Made by a program: the position numbers and the translations under genes
Notes under the pieces: model-generated
Database searches by the model: none
Told to the model about the DNA's origin: nothing
Seen by the model: only the letters and a program-made list of their open reading frames with translations
Virus record (IMG/VR): IMGVR_UViG_3300025116_000091
Span: 1 to 43,114 of that record
Length of the DNA stretch: 43,114 bases
Strand: one strand, 5' to 3'
Source: a virus
Part shown: positions 15,250 to 23,861 of the stretch, piece by piece
Layout: the number at the start of each line of letters is the position of its first letter
Numbering within the stretch: position 1 is the first letter of the stretch

Positions 15250-15281
15250 CCTTTGGAAACCCTTGAGAAATCGAGGGTTTT

Positions 15282-15301
15282 CAATTCTTACCACCCATAG
15301 G
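15282..15301 (+). promoter_or_regulatory. Phage RNA polymerase promoter P7
   Basis: CAATTCTTACCACCCATAGG with expected start at G15300, six bases before the next ATG. A 7-bp hairpin (AAACCCT 15257-15263, AGGGTTT 15274-15280) abuts it. This is the entry point to the virion genes. Confidence 0.8.
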
Positions 15302-15305
15302 AATC

Positions 15306-15491
15306 ATGGAAAAAACGAAAGATTTCCCAATGGTTCCTGAGGACTTACTGATGGCCCTCAAGGAAGCCTTCCCTGACAGGCTCCCTCGAAGGTCGATCTC
15401 CCTTGAGGAGGTCAATGTCCTTCAGGGCCAACAAAAGGTGATCGACTTCCTGTCGGTCAAGTTCAACGAGCAACGCAAAGGAAAACGCTGA
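15306..15491 (+). CDS. Small protein upstream of virion genes (61 aa)
   Basis: A short, soluble, charged protein (FPMVPEDLLMALKEAFPDRLP... then a VLQGQQKVIDFLSVKFNEQ helix). Small proteins with an LMALKEAFP-type start are found just before the gp7.3/portal genes of several T7-like phages, but no function is known to me. P7 would start its mRNA six bases upstream, leaving at most AGGA as ribosome site. Its stop overlaps the next ATG (TGATG). Confidence 0.75.
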   Translation: MEKTKDFPMVPEDLLMALKEAFPDRLPRRSISLEEVNVLQGQQKVIDFLSVKFNEQRKGKR

Positions 15492-15715
15492 TGTGTGGTT
15501 CTAAGCCCAAGGCTCCACCCCCGCCCCCGCCACCGCCGCCTCCCCCGGCTCCTCCGCCTGAACCGATCCAGATGGCTCCTGCTGCTGCCGGTTCGGATGA
15601 AGGCCGTTCCGAATCTTCCCAGATCGAGGCGAAGAAGAAGGGTCGCAAGGCTCTTCGGATTGACCTCCAGACCGCAACTGGTGGTGGTACCGGCCTCAAC
15701 ATCCCGAAGGGGTAA
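15491..15715 (+). CDS. Polyproline virion-type small protein (gp7.3-like position)
   Basis: A 74-residue protein starting MCGSKPKAP, with an 11-Pro run and a Gly-rich C-terminus (GGGTGLNIPKG). The MCG start and proline run are seen in small proteins just upstream of the portal in many Autographiviridae, where the position corresponds to T7 gp7.3, a virion/tail-assembly protein. That role is inferred from position only. The Cys at residue 2 has no signal peptide before it. Start overlaps the upstream stop (TGATG). Confidence 0.75.
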   Translation: MCGSKPKAPPPPPPPPPPPAPPPEPIQMAPAAAGSDEGRSESSQIEAKKKGRKALRIDLQTATGGGTGLNIPKG

Positions 15716-15718
15716 TCA

Positions 15719-17242
15719 ATGCAAGAGCGGCAGACGGCAAAGTCCATCTACCAGAAACTTGAGACCTACCGCCGCCCCTACCTTGACCGTGCCCGTAAGG
15801 CTGCTGAACTGACGATCCCCTCCCTGATCCCGAAGGAAGGGAGCAACGGTAACACCCAGTTCATTACGCCTCACCAAGGCATCGGTGCGCGAGGTGTCAA
15901 TCACCTCTCAGCCAAACTACTGCTGGCAATCCTGCCGCCCAACAGCCCGTTCTTCCGACTCAACGTCAGTGACCAAGCCTTGGTTGCCTTGACGAAACAG
16001 GAAGGGATGCGGGCCAAGGTGGAACAAGCCCTCGGTTCTGTCGAGCGTTCCATCATGGGCTACATCGAGTCGTCCAACATCCGGGCTTCCACGGGTGAAT
16101 CCCTGAAGCACCTGATCGTGGCTGGCAACGTCCTGTTGTTCCTGCCACCGACCGGTGGGATGCGTCTCTACCCGCTCCATTCGTATGTCGTCCGTCGTGA
16201 TCCCATCGGGAACGTCCTCGACATCGTGACCAAGGAGCAGGTGGCGATTGCCGCACTGCCGCCTGAAATCGCTTCCAAAATCAAGGGAAGTGGTGACAAG
16301 TCCCCCGAAACCTCTGTGGACATCTACACCCACATCACCCGATCCAAGAAGGGTGACCAATGGGAGTCCTATCAGGAGGTCGAAGGTGAGATCATCCGTG
16401 GCACCGAAAACACCTACCCGTTGGACAAATCCCCGTGGATTGCCCTGCGCTGGACGAAGGTGGACGGTGAGCATTACGGGCGTGGTTTCGTTGAGGAACT
16501 CCTCGGCGACCTGATCACCCTTGATGCCCTGACCCAAGCCATCGCTGAAGGCTCTGCTATTTCCGCCAAGGTGGTCTTCTTGGTGAACCCCAACGGGGTG
16601 ACCAAGGCCCATAAGTTGGCGAAAGCTGAGAACGGTGCCTTCGTTGAAGGTGACATCAACGATGTGGAAGCTCTCCAGGTACAGAAAGCCTCTGACCTCC
16701 GGGTAGCTCAAGACATGATCTCCATGGTCACCGAGCGCCTTTCGTTCGCCTTCATGCTCAACTCTGCTGTTCAACGGACGGGTGAGCGTGTGACTGCCGA
16801 AGAGATTCGGTACATGGCGTCTGAACTGGAAGACACCCTCGGCGGCATCTACTCGATCCTGTCTCAGGAGTTCCAACTCCCGCTTGTTCGCCGTCTGATG
16901 AACCAGATGGCCTCGCTGCGGATGATCCCTGATCTGCCCAAGCAAGCCCTCAACCCGACGATCACGACGGGCATGGAGGCACTTGGCCGGGGTCACGATC
17001 TGAACAAGCTGAACATCCTCATTCAACAACTAGCCCCGCTGGGCGATGCCCTCCATACCTACCTCAACGTCGGTGACTACATCACCCGCGTGGGTACCTC
17101 GCTGGGTATCGACATGGCTGGTCTGGTGCGTACTGAAGAGGAAGTCCAGCAGATGCAGCAACAGGCCCAGATGATGCAGATGGCACAGGTGGCGGCACCT
17201 CAGGCAATCAAGGCAATGGCTGACTCCCAACAGGGGCAGTGA
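15719..17242 (+). CDS. Portal / head-tail connector (T7 gp8-like)
   Basis: A 507-residue protein (T7 gp8: 536) of the podoviral head-to-tail connecting family; twelve copies should form the DNA entry vertex. Clear family segments are YRRPYLDRARKAAELTIPSLIP, NHLSAKLLLAILPPNSPFFRL, the SYVVRRDPIGNVLDIVTKEQ region, GRGFVEELLGDLITLDAL and RTGERVTAEEIRYMASELEDTLGGIYS. The C-terminus is Gln/Met-rich and probably flexible. It starts 4 bases after the polyproline gene. Confidence 0.96.
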   Translation: MQERQTAKSIYQKLETYRRPYLDRARKAAELTIPSLIPKEGSNGNTQFITPHQGIGARGVNHLSAKLLLAILPPNSPFFRLNVSDQALVALTKQEGMRAKVEQALGSVERSIMGYIESSNIRASTGESLKHLIVAGNVLLFLPPTGGMRLYPLHSYVVRRDPIGNVLDIVTKEQVAIAALPPEIASKIKGSGDKSPETSVDIYTHITRSKKGDQWESYQEVEGEIIRGTENTYPLDKSPWIALRWTKVDGEHYGRGFVEELLGDLITLDALTQAIAEGSAISAKVVFLVNPNGVTKAHKLAKAENGAFVEGDINDVEALQVQKASDLRVAQDMISMVTERLSFAFMLNSAVQRTGERVTAEEIRYMASELEDTLGGIYSILSQEFQLPLVRRLMNQMASLRMIPDLPKQALNPTITTGMEALGRGHDLNKLNILIQQLAPLGDALHTYLNVGDYITRVGTSLGIDMAGLVRTEEEVQQMQQQAQMMQMAQVAAPQAIKAMADSQQGQ

Positions 17243-17283
17243 GTCTCTTTCTTCAACCCTTTTCACATAGGAACCCCCCCACT

Positions 17284-17445
17284 ATGACCGAGCAAGTGAA
17301 ACAGGAAAACGCCAACCCCGAAGTCAAGGCCGACAAGAAGTCCAAGGCTGACGCAGCCAAGGTCGAGAAAGTCGAGCAGAAGGCCAAGCGCAAGATCGAG
17401 AAGATCGAACACGCTTCCGGCGACTTCACCATCGAACACCTGTGA
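17284..17445 (+). CDS. Small highly charged Lys/Glu-rich protein (53 aa)
   Basis: Starts MTEQVKQENANPEVKADKKS and continues as a predicted coiled coil of alternating Lys and Glu to HLstop. It lies between portal and scaffold, where T7 has no gene. ATG 17284 is taken because AGGAA lies upstream; a GTG at 17239 overlapping the portal end would add 15 residues. Function unknown; a scaffold or assembly helper is possible from its place. Confidence 0.6.
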   Translation: MTEQVKQENANPEVKADKKSKADAAKVEKVEQKAKRKIEKIEHASGDFTIEHL

Positions 17446-17453
17446 GGTGACCC

Positions 17454-18308
17454 ATGAGTGGAACCGCAGGTAACCAAGGAGCAGCGGCTCCTGTTCCGGG
17501 CAGCGATGCCTACAACCAGCAGATGGCCCAAGCGGGTGACAACGTAATCCTGAACAGCGGCAACGCAGTTCCGAGCGGTGATCCGGCCAAGGCCAACGCT
17601 GGTGAATTCGACGGTATGAACCAAGGTGGTGGCGAGAAGCTGCTGGCCGGTAAGTTCAAGACTGTCGAGGAACTGGAAGCTGCTTTCAACCAACTCCAGA
17701 GTGGCAACTCTGGTGACAGCAACAACAACCAGCAGCAGTCTCAGCAGAACAACGCTGATCTCCAGAATGCGGCCAACGCCAATGCCCAAGATGCGGCCAA
17801 TGCGTTGCAGTCGCGTGGTCTGGATTTCAACGCCTTCTCTGCCGAGTACGAGAGCAACGGCGGTCTGTCCGAAGCCAGCTACCAGAAGTTGGCCGAAGCG
17901 GGTATCCCGAAGGAAGTCGTGGATTCCTACATCGCAGGGCAGGAAGCACAGGCCAACCTGATGGTCACCGAAGTTCATCAGGCGGTGGGTGGCTACGACA
18001 GCTACGCCCAGATGATCCAGTGGGCGGCTCAGAACCTGAGTCACTCCGAGATCGATGCCTACAACGCCGTGGCTTCGACGGGTGACATCAACGTCGCCAA
18101 GCTGGCTGCTGAAGGTCTCTACCGGCGCTACACCGAGGCTGTCGGTACGAACCGTCCCATGATCAACGGCTCGACTTCTCCGGTTTCCACGGATGTCTTC
18201 CAGTCCACCTTCCAAGTGACTGAGGCCATGCGTGACCCGCGCTACCGCAACGACCCGGCCTACCGCCGTTCGGTTGCCGAGAAGATCGCCCGTTCCAGCA
18301 TCCTGTAA
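17454..18308 (+). CDS. Capsid assembly scaffolding protein (T7 gp9-like)
   Basis: A 284-residue acidic, Ala/Gln/Asn-rich protein (T7 gp9: 307) that would guide procapsid formation and then leave. A disordered N-terminus, LAGKFKTVEELEAAFNQLQS near 60-80, a Gln/Asn-rich centre and a helical C-terminus with MRDPRYRNDPAYRRSVAEKIARSSIL match T7-type scaffolds. The last segment is the expected capsid-binding end. Start is close to the preceding stop with GAGGTGACCC upstream. Confidence 0.93.
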   Translation: MSGTAGNQGAAAPVPGSDAYNQQMAQAGDNVILNSGNAVPSGDPAKANAGEFDGMNQGGGEKLLAGKFKTVEELEAAFNQLQSGNSGDSNNNQQQSQQNNADLQNAANANAQDAANALQSRGLDFNAFSAEYESNGGLSEASYQKLAEAGIPKEVVDSYIAGQEAQANLMVTEVHQAVGGYDSYAQMIQWAAQNLSHSEIDAYNAVASTGDINVAKLAAEGLYRRYTEAVGTNRPMINGSTSPVSTDVFQSTFQVTEAMRDPRYRNDPAYRRSVAEKIARSSIL

Positions 18309-18318
18309 GGAGGTTCAC

Positions 18319-18489
18319 ATGAACTACATCGTTGCACGTCTGAAGGAAGCCTCGACGTGGCGTGGTCTGGTGATGATCCTGACCTCGCTGGGTGTGACGA
18401 TCAACCCCGAGTTGGTCGCTCCGATCATCGCTGTGGGTACCGGTGTGGCCGGTATCGTCGGCGTGTTCCTGCCCGACAAGTCGAAGTAA
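18319..18489 (+). CDS. Holin-like small membrane protein (56 aa)
   Basis: A short protein with two hydrophobic segments (about 15-27 and 32-50: VMILTSLGVTI and PIIAVGTGVAGIVGVFL) and charged ends (KEASTWRG, LPDKSK). This W-G-hydrophobic-NPE layout is common among small phage holin-like proteins. AAGGAGG before ATG 18319 gives strong translation. Its position between scaffold and capsid genes is unusual; the usual T7 holin position (before terminase) is occupied by another protein at 33625, so this may be a second holin or antiholin. Confidence 0.65.
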   Translation: MNYIVARLKEASTWRGLVMILTSLGVTINPELVAPIIAVGTGVAGIVGVFLPDKSK

Positions 18490-18517
18490 CCCTTCGGGTC
18501 TTCTTTCGCCCAAATCG

Positions 18518-18558
18518 TCCCACGTTGGCATTTGTTGCTGGCGTGGGATTTTCTTTTT
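18518..18558 (+). terminator. Terminator-like hairpin before the capsid gene
   Basis: TCCCACG (18518-18524) pairs with CGTGGGA (18542-18548) followed by TTTTCTTTTT. It stands just upstream of the capsid gene although no consensus P-type promoter follows it, so it may be leaky or act in RNA processing and stability. Confidence 0.7.
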
Positions 18559-18578
18559 CTGATCTCAAGAGGTAATCA

Positions 18579-19520
18579 ATGACCTTCAATCTCTCTCGTT
18601 CGGGTCAGCGTAACGCTGCCGGTGATGACCGCGCCCTGTACCTGAAGGTATTCGCGGGTGAAGTCCTGACTGCTTTCCAGCAGAAGCAGGTGATGATGGA
18701 CAAGCATCAGGTGATGACCATCACCCATGGCAAGTCGGCGTCCTTCCCGGTCGTTGGCACGGTGGAAGCCCGCTACATGAAGCCGGGTGATGAACTGGCC
18801 GGTGATGTGATCCAGCACGGTGAGCGCATCATCACCATCGATGATCTGCTGACCGCCTCCACGACCATCGCCAACATCGACGAGGCGATGAACCACTACG
18901 ACACCCGCTCGATCTACTCCAACGAGCTGGGTCAGGCTCTCGCCAACACCGCCGACAAGCACCTGCTGCAACTGGGTGTTCTGGCTGCTCGTACCGCTGG
19001 TACCGAAGCTGGCGAACCGGGTGGTTCCGTCATCACCAACGCTGGTGCTGCCACCGATTCCGAAGCCCTGATTGCTTCGATCTTCGCCTGTGCCCAAACC
19101 TTCGCCGAGAAGGATGTGCCGGAAGACGAGCAGTATTTCTTCCTGCGTCCGGCTGCGTACTTCAAGCTGGCCCAGAACACCAAGCTCCTGAACAAGGACT
19201 GGGGTGGTGCTGGTGTCTACGCTGATGGCAAGGTGCTGCGTGTCGCCGGTATCACGCTGGTTCCGACCAACCACCTGCCGAACGGCGTTATCGCCAACGA
19301 CACGGTTCTGGCCGGTACTGGCAACAAGTACGCTGGCAACTTCAGCACGACCGTCGGTCTGGCGATGCAGCGTCAGGCTCTGGGTACCGTCAAGCTGCTC
19401 GACCTCTCCATGGAGACCGAGTACGAGACCCGCCGTCAGGGCACCTTCGTGGTCGCCAAGTACGCCATGGGTCACGGCATCCTGCGCCCGGCTTGCGCCA
19501 TCGAAGTCAAGACCGCCTAA
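18579..19520 (+). CDS. Major capsid protein (T7 gp10A-like)
   Basis: A 313-residue HK97-fold type capsid protein of the T7 family (T7 gp10A: 345). Family segments include LYLKVFAGEVLTAFQQKQV, the GKSASFPVVGTVEARYMKPGDEL E-loop region, ITIDDLLTASTTIANIDEAMNHYDTR and the C-terminal ETEYETRRQGTFVVAKYAMGHGILRPACAIEV. A good ribosome site (AAGAGGTAATCA) precedes ATG. A strong terminator follows, as T7 Tphi follows gene 10. No 10B-type frameshift extension is apparent. Confidence 0.96.
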   Translation: MTFNLSRSGQRNAAGDDRALYLKVFAGEVLTAFQQKQVMMDKHQVMTITHGKSASFPVVGTVEARYMKPGDELAGDVIQHGERIITIDDLLTASTTIANIDEAMNHYDTRSIYSNELGQALANTADKHLLQLGVLAARTAGTEAGEPGGSVITNAGAATDSEALIASIFACAQTFAEKDVPEDEQYFFLRPAAYFKLAQNTKLLNKDWGGAGVYADGKVLRVAGITLVPTNHLPNGVIANDTVLAGTGNKYAGNFSTTVGLAMQRQALGTVKLLDLSMETEYETRRQGTFVVAKYAMGHGILRPACAIEVKTA

Positions 19521-19536
19521 CCAGCGGTAACCACAT

Positions 19537-19570
19537 AGGGGAACTCTTTCGGGGGTTCCCCTTTTTTTTC
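19537..19570 (+). terminator. Intrinsic terminator after the capsid gene (Tphi-like)
   Basis: GGGGAAC (19538-19544) pairs with GTTCCCC (19555-19561), followed by eight T. Same relative position as the T7 late terminator after gene 10. Confidence 0.9.
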
Positions 19571-19586
19571 TACCTGAGGTTTTCCA

Positions 19587-20162
19587 ATGAACTTCCTGAC
19601 TCCTACCACCCAACTGGATGCTGTGAACCTCATGCTTTCCACCGTGGGCGAAAGCCCCATCGTGTCCCTTGAGGACGGGAGTTCGGTGGATGCCTCTCAA
19701 GCCAAGCTGATGCTGAACAACGTGTCTCGTCAGGTTCAACAACGTGGCTGGTGGTTCAACACTGAGGAAGGGTACAAGCTGGTACCTGACTCGATCAACA
19801 AGAACGTCCTCGTTCCGCCCAACACCCTGAAGATCGTCCCGAAGTCGATCAATGCGGTACTGCGCGGGACTCGCTTGTACGACATCGACAAGCACACCTA
19901 CACCTTCACTTCCCCGGTTGAGGTGGAGATCGTCTTCCTGCTTCCCTTCGAGGAACTGCCGGAACCCGCTCGTAATCTGGTGGCGCACCGCGCTGGCCGG
20001 ATGTTCCAAGAGCGGATGTTTGGCTCCGACACCTTGAGTGCCTTCACCAAGAGCGACGAGTCGATTGCCCTCAGTGACCTCGTAGCTGCCGACATGGAAG
20101 CTCGGTCTCCCAACATGCTCACCGGTAGTCAATTCGCTCAGAAACTCACCCGGAGGTCTTGA
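19587..20162 (+). CDS. Tail tubular protein A (T7 gp11-like)
   Basis: A 191-residue protein (T7 gp11: 196) that would form the ring joining portal and nozzle. Conserved features are TQLDAVNLMLSTVGESPIVSL at the N-terminus, QVQQRGWWFNTEEGYKLVPD, and FEELPEPARNLVAHRAGRMFQER. Translation starts after CTGAGGTTTTCCA. The stop overlaps the start of tail tubular protein B. Confidence 0.95.
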   Translation: MNFLTPTTQLDAVNLMLSTVGESPIVSLEDGSSVDASQAKLMLNNVSRQVQQRGWWFNTEEGYKLVPDSINKNVLVPPNTLKIVPKSINAVLRGTRLYDIDKHTYTFTSPVEVEIVFLLPFEELPEPARNLVAHRAGRMFQERMFGSDTLSAFTKSDESIALSDLVAADMEARSPNMLTGSQFAQKLTRRS

Positions 20163-22804
20163 TGGGACTTGTTTCTTCCACGATCCCGAACCTGATCAAC
20201 GGGGTCAGTCAACAACCCTACGTTCTCCGCTTGTCGTCTCAATGCGACCTGTTGGAGAACGGTTATGCCACCGTGGCGGAAGGCCTGAAGAAGCGCCCTC
20301 CGTCCAACCATGTGGCAAAGCTGTTCAATGAACCGGTGGATGATGCCTTCATTCATGTGATCAACCGTGACGAGAAAGAGCAGTACATCGTCACGATCAC
20401 CAAGAACGACATCAAGATTCACGATGTGGAAGGTAACCCCTACCAAGTGAGTTTCCCTGACGGTCTGGGTTACCTCCAAACCGAGGAGGCCGCAACGTCC
20501 TTCCGGGCAGTGACCATTGCTGACTTCACCTTCATCGTGAACAACAAGATCAAGGTGGAGAAAGGTACCAAGAAGTCAGGGCTACGTCCTTACGAGGCTT
20601 TGGTGTCGATCAAGCAGGGTAACTATGGTAAGACCTACCGGTTGCTGGTGAACGGTAACGCCATTTCGTCCTTCACCACCCCGAACGGTACCTCTGCCGC
20701 TGATGCTCCGTTCATCGATACCACCTACATCGCCACCCAGTTGGTGAATGGTGTGAGCCAGCCCCCGCGTCAAACCATCGCTGTCAGTGTGGGGAACCTG
20801 TACCACAACATCGTCGGTTACAACTCGACGTATGACCCGAACACGGGTACTTACACCAACGACCCGATCTACAACTACTCCGAGTTCACCCTAACCTCGG
20901 CGTATGACATCGTGAGTCTCCAAATCCTCGCCAACGGGAACGTGATCACTCACACCCCGGTGGCAGGGCAGCAGAATCGCTTCCGTATCTCCTACGCCAA
21001 CACCTCGGTACCGCCGTCGATTACCGCCCGGTACTTCTTCCAGCCAGCCAACCCGACTGGTCTTCAGGTGGTTCGGTTTGGTACGACCCTGCATATCTCG
21101 TCTCCTGACGATTTCGCCATTGCTGTTGAGGATGGCTTCAACGGGAACGCGATGCTTGCCATCAAGGGACGGGCGCAGAAGTTCTCTGATCTACCCAACC
21201 AAGCACCGAACGATTTCACCATCGAGGTTGTGGGTGACCCGTCGTCCAACTTCGACAACTACTACGTCCGGTTCGACAAGAACAACCTATCGGATGCGGT
21301 GGGTGTGTGGCGTGAGACGGTCAAGCCCGGTGTTGATGTTGAGATTGCACCTGGGACGATGCCTCATGTGCTGGTTCGGGAGGCTGACGGTACGTTCACC
21401 TTCCGTCGGGCTGAGTGGGGTGAGCGGATCGTGGGGGATGAAGACTCCTCTCCGTACCCCTCGTTCGTGGGCAACAAGATCGCCGACCTGTTCTTCTACC
21501 GGAACCGGCTGGGGCTGCTCTCCGAAGAGAACGTGATCTTCTCGGAGGCCAGTGAGTTCTTCAACTTCTTCCCGACCACGGTGACCACGGTTCTCGACAG
21601 TGACCCAATCGATGTCGCTGTGTCCCACGTCAAGGTGTCCCTGCTGCGCCATGCGGTTCCCTTCAATCAGGAACTGATGCTGTTCTCGGCGCAGACGCAG
21701 TTCACGGTTGCCTCTGGTGACCTCCTGACCCCGAAGTCGGTCTCCATCGACCAGACGACGGAGTTTGAGTGTTCGGTCAAGACTCGCCCTGTGGGTGCTG
21801 GCCGGAACGTGTTCTTCTGTGTGAACAAGGGTTCCTACACTGGGGTGCGGGAATACTACGTCGATGGTGACACCAAGACCAACGATGCGGCGGATGTGAC
21901 TGGTCATGTCCCGAAGTACATCCCCGGCAATGTTCTGAAGATGGCTGCGGCCACCAACGAGGACATGCTGGTGTTGCTGTCGGGCGATGATCGCCGGTCG
22001 CTGTACGTCTACCGCTACTACTGGTCTGGCGAAGAGAAGCTGCAATCGTCTTGGAGCCGCTGGGTGTTCGGAACGGAAGACCGGCTGCTGTCCCTTGAGT
22101 TCATCGAGACCAAGCTGTTCATTGTGGTAGCTCGTCCTGACGGGACGTACCTGGAGGTGATCAACACCGAACTGGGAGCTACCGACGGTGACATCCTGCC
22201 GTACCGGATCATGCTGGATCGGAAGGTGACCGTCACCGGTGGGGCACTGGTCAAGGACGGTGGCATCACCTACACGACCGTTGAGGTTCCCTACACGCTG
22301 ACGAATGACCAATTCTTGTCTGTTGGCGTGGAAGGGGCGGGTACTGGTGAGATCGTCCCGGTGGAGAAGAAGGATGGTGCTTTGGTGGTTCAAGGTGACT
22401 ACCAAGGGCAGAAGCTGGTGATTGGCCGCACCTACAACTTCCGGTACCGCTTCAGTACCCAGACGGTGAAACAACTGGCTACTGGTGGTGGTTCCGAATC
22501 GGTGACCCAAGGCCGACTCCAGTTGCGGCGCTTCTCGGTGACCTACGAGAACTCCGGTGCATTCCGGGCAATCGTGACTCCGCGAGGCCGCGAACCCTAC
22601 ACCTACCAATTCACCGGGCGAATCCTCGGTGACCGAGACAACCGTCTTGGTGAGACCGCTCTCGCCACCGGCATCTTCCGCTTCCCTGTGATGGCGAAGA
22701 ACACCGATGTGGACATCGAGATCGAGAACGACTCACCGCTTCCGGTGACCCTGCTGAGTGCTGCTTGGGAGGGTTTCTTTGTAATCCACACGCAGAGGTT
22801 GTGA
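20162..22804 (+). CDS. Tail tubular protein B / nozzle (T7 gp12-like)
   Basis: An 880-residue protein (T7 gp12: 794) expected to form the hexameric tail nozzle. It begins MGLVSSTIPNLINGVSQQPY, the typical gp12 start, and contains NGYATVAEGLKKRPPS, the DSSPYPSFVGNKIADLFFYRNRLGLLSEENVIFSEASEFFNFFPTT hallmark split over about 425-475, and KTRPVGAGRNVFFCVNKGSYTGVREYY. ATG 20162 is chosen because GGAGG lies 5 bases upstream. It is longer than T7 gp12, mainly in the N-terminal half. Start and stop both overlap neighbours. Confidence 0.95.
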   Translation: MGLVSSTIPNLINGVSQQPYVLRLSSQCDLLENGYATVAEGLKKRPPSNHVAKLFNEPVDDAFIHVINRDEKEQYIVTITKNDIKIHDVEGNPYQVSFPDGLGYLQTEEAATSFRAVTIADFTFIVNNKIKVEKGTKKSGLRPYEALVSIKQGNYGKTYRLLVNGNAISSFTTPNGTSAADAPFIDTTYIATQLVNGVSQPPRQTIAVSVGNLYHNIVGYNSTYDPNTGTYTNDPIYNYSEFTLTSAYDIVSLQILANGNVITHTPVAGQQNRFRISYANTSVPPSITARYFFQPANPTGLQVVRFGTTLHISSPDDFAIAVEDGFNGNAMLAIKGRAQKFSDLPNQAPNDFTIEVVGDPSSNFDNYYVRFDKNNLSDAVGVWRETVKPGVDVEIAPGTMPHVLVREADGTFTFRRAEWGERIVGDEDSSPYPSFVGNKIADLFFYRNRLGLLSEENVIFSEASEFFNFFPTTVTTVLDSDPIDVAVSHVKVSLLRHAVPFNQELMLFSAQTQFTVASGDLLTPKSVSIDQTTEFECSVKTRPVGAGRNVFFCVNKGSYTGVREYYVDGDTKTNDAADVTGHVPKYIPGNVLKMAAATNEDMLVLLSGDDRRSLYVYRYYWSGEEKLQSSWSRWVFGTEDRLLSLEFIETKLFIVVARPDGTYLEVINTELGATDGDILPYRIMLDRKVTVTGGALVKDGGITYTTVEVPYTLTNDQFLSVGVEGAGTGEIVPVEKKDGALVVQGDYQGQKLVIGRTYNFRYRFSTQTVKQLATGGGSESVTQGRLQLRRFSVTYENSGAFRAIVTPRGREPYTYQFTGRILGDRDNRLGETALATGIFRFPVMAKNTDVDIEIENDSPLPVTLLSAAWEGFFVIHTQRL

Positions 22805-23283
22805 TGCTTCCTGTAATCCCGACTGACCCTGACCACCTCTTGGAACTCTCTCGCACCATGCGAAGGGCTGACCGAGAGGAGTTACTAGCTTCCAGTGGGC
22901 AATCCCCGCTGGAGGCTCTGGAGGAGGGATATGTTCTCTCCTCCAAAACTCACACCATCCTTACCAAGGAAGGCCAAGTGGTTGGGGTCTTCGGGGTTGC
23001 ACCCAACTCCGTTGACCCTACCGTTGGTCACCCATGGATGCTGGCGTCTGATCTTCTTGATGACGTGAAGGTGTCCTTCTTGAAGCAGTGCCGCCCGGTC
23101 GCCGACTCGCTTGGTGAAGGGTATGCCCTGTTGATGAACGTCTGTGACAAGCGCAATGCCGTCCATATCAAGTGGCTCCGGTGGCTTGGCTACACGTTCA
23201 TCCGTGAACACCCGCACTACGGTGTCGGGAAACTCCCTTTCCTCGAATTCGTGAAGATAGGAGAAGACCCATGTGTGGCGTAA
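22804..23283 (+). CDS. Internal virion protein A-like (T7 gp13 position, GNAT-like)
   Basis: A 159-residue protein in the T7 gp13 place (T7: 138). It has an acetyltransferase-like layout: a TILTKEGQVVGVFGVAP strand pair, then GYALLMNVCDKRNAVHIKWLRWLGYTFI, which resembles the C-terminal part of the GNAT fold. T7 gp13 is needed for virion assembly though not itself a major virion part; enzymatic activity is not implied. TGATG overlap at the start; 13-base overlap with the next gene. Confidence 0.85.
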   Translation: MLPVIPTDPDHLLELSRTMRRADREELLASSGQSPLEALEEGYVLSSKTHTILTKEGQVVGVFGVAPNSVDPTVGHPWMLASDLLDDVKVSFLKQCRPVADSLGEGYALLMNVCDKRNAVHIKWLRWLGYTFIREHPHYGVGKLPFLEFVKIGEDPCVA

Positions 23284-23858
23284 CTGAAGCCGCAATCGCT
23301 GGTTTGATCATCAGTGCCGGTTCCGCCGCGTACTCTTTCGACCAGCAAAACAAGAACGCCCAGTACCAGAACGAACTCAACGAGTACAACAACAAGTTGA
23401 GTGCCCGGAACTTGGCCGACAACATGAACACGCTGGCCTACAACCAGAACGCCGAACGGGATGCTGCTGTTGAGCAACTCTGGCGGGATGACCTTGAGGC
23501 TCGTCGTGCCGAAGCCCGAGCGCGAGTCGCTGCGGGTGAATCTGGTGTCGCAGGACAGACCATCGAGTCCGTCATGCGGGAAATCAAAGCGCAACAGGCG
23601 ATGTACGCCTCGTCCGTCAATCAGAACCTCGACCGGATCAACGATTCGATGGATGGCGAACGTCGTCAAATCTGGAACAACTATCTCTCCGAGATTGGTA
23701 ACCGTACCCCAGGTATCAAGGGTAGCAAGATGGCTCTCGGGTTGCAGATCGCAGGGGCTGGCCTCCAAGCCTACAACGGCTATCAGGAAGGCAAGTTCCG
23801 CGAGAACTACTACAAGAGCCGCAACACGGGTACTTCCAGCGGAGGCAAGGGAGGCTAA
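23271..23858 (+). CDS. Internal virion protein B (T7 gp14-like)
   Basis: A 195-residue protein (T7 gp14: 196). After MCG comes a hydrophobic helix (EAAIAGLIISAGSAAYSF, 5-22), then a long Gln/Asn/Glu-rich coiled region (QQNKNAQYQNELNEYNNKL) and a Gly/Ser-rich end. In T7 gp14 is ejected into the outer membrane at infection to start the DNA channel; the N-terminal helix fits that. AGGAGAAGACCC precedes the ATG. Confidence 0.9.
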   Translation: MCGVTEAAIAGLIISAGSAAYSFDQQNKNAQYQNELNEYNNKLSARNLADNMNTLAYNQNAERDAAVEQLWRDDLEARRAEARARVAAGESGVAGQTIESVMREIKAQQAMYASSVNQNLDRINDSMDGERRQIWNNYLSEIGNRTPGIKGSKMALGLQIAGAGLQAYNGYQEGKFRENYYKSRNTGTSSGGKGG

Positions 23859-23861
23859 TAG

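Noticed and set aside
19525-19541. AACCACATAGGGG and the similar TTTTCACATAGGAA at 17258 as phage promoters
   Set aside because: Both lack the three bases between ACCA and TAGG and the upstream part; they look like a terminator arm and a ribosome site.
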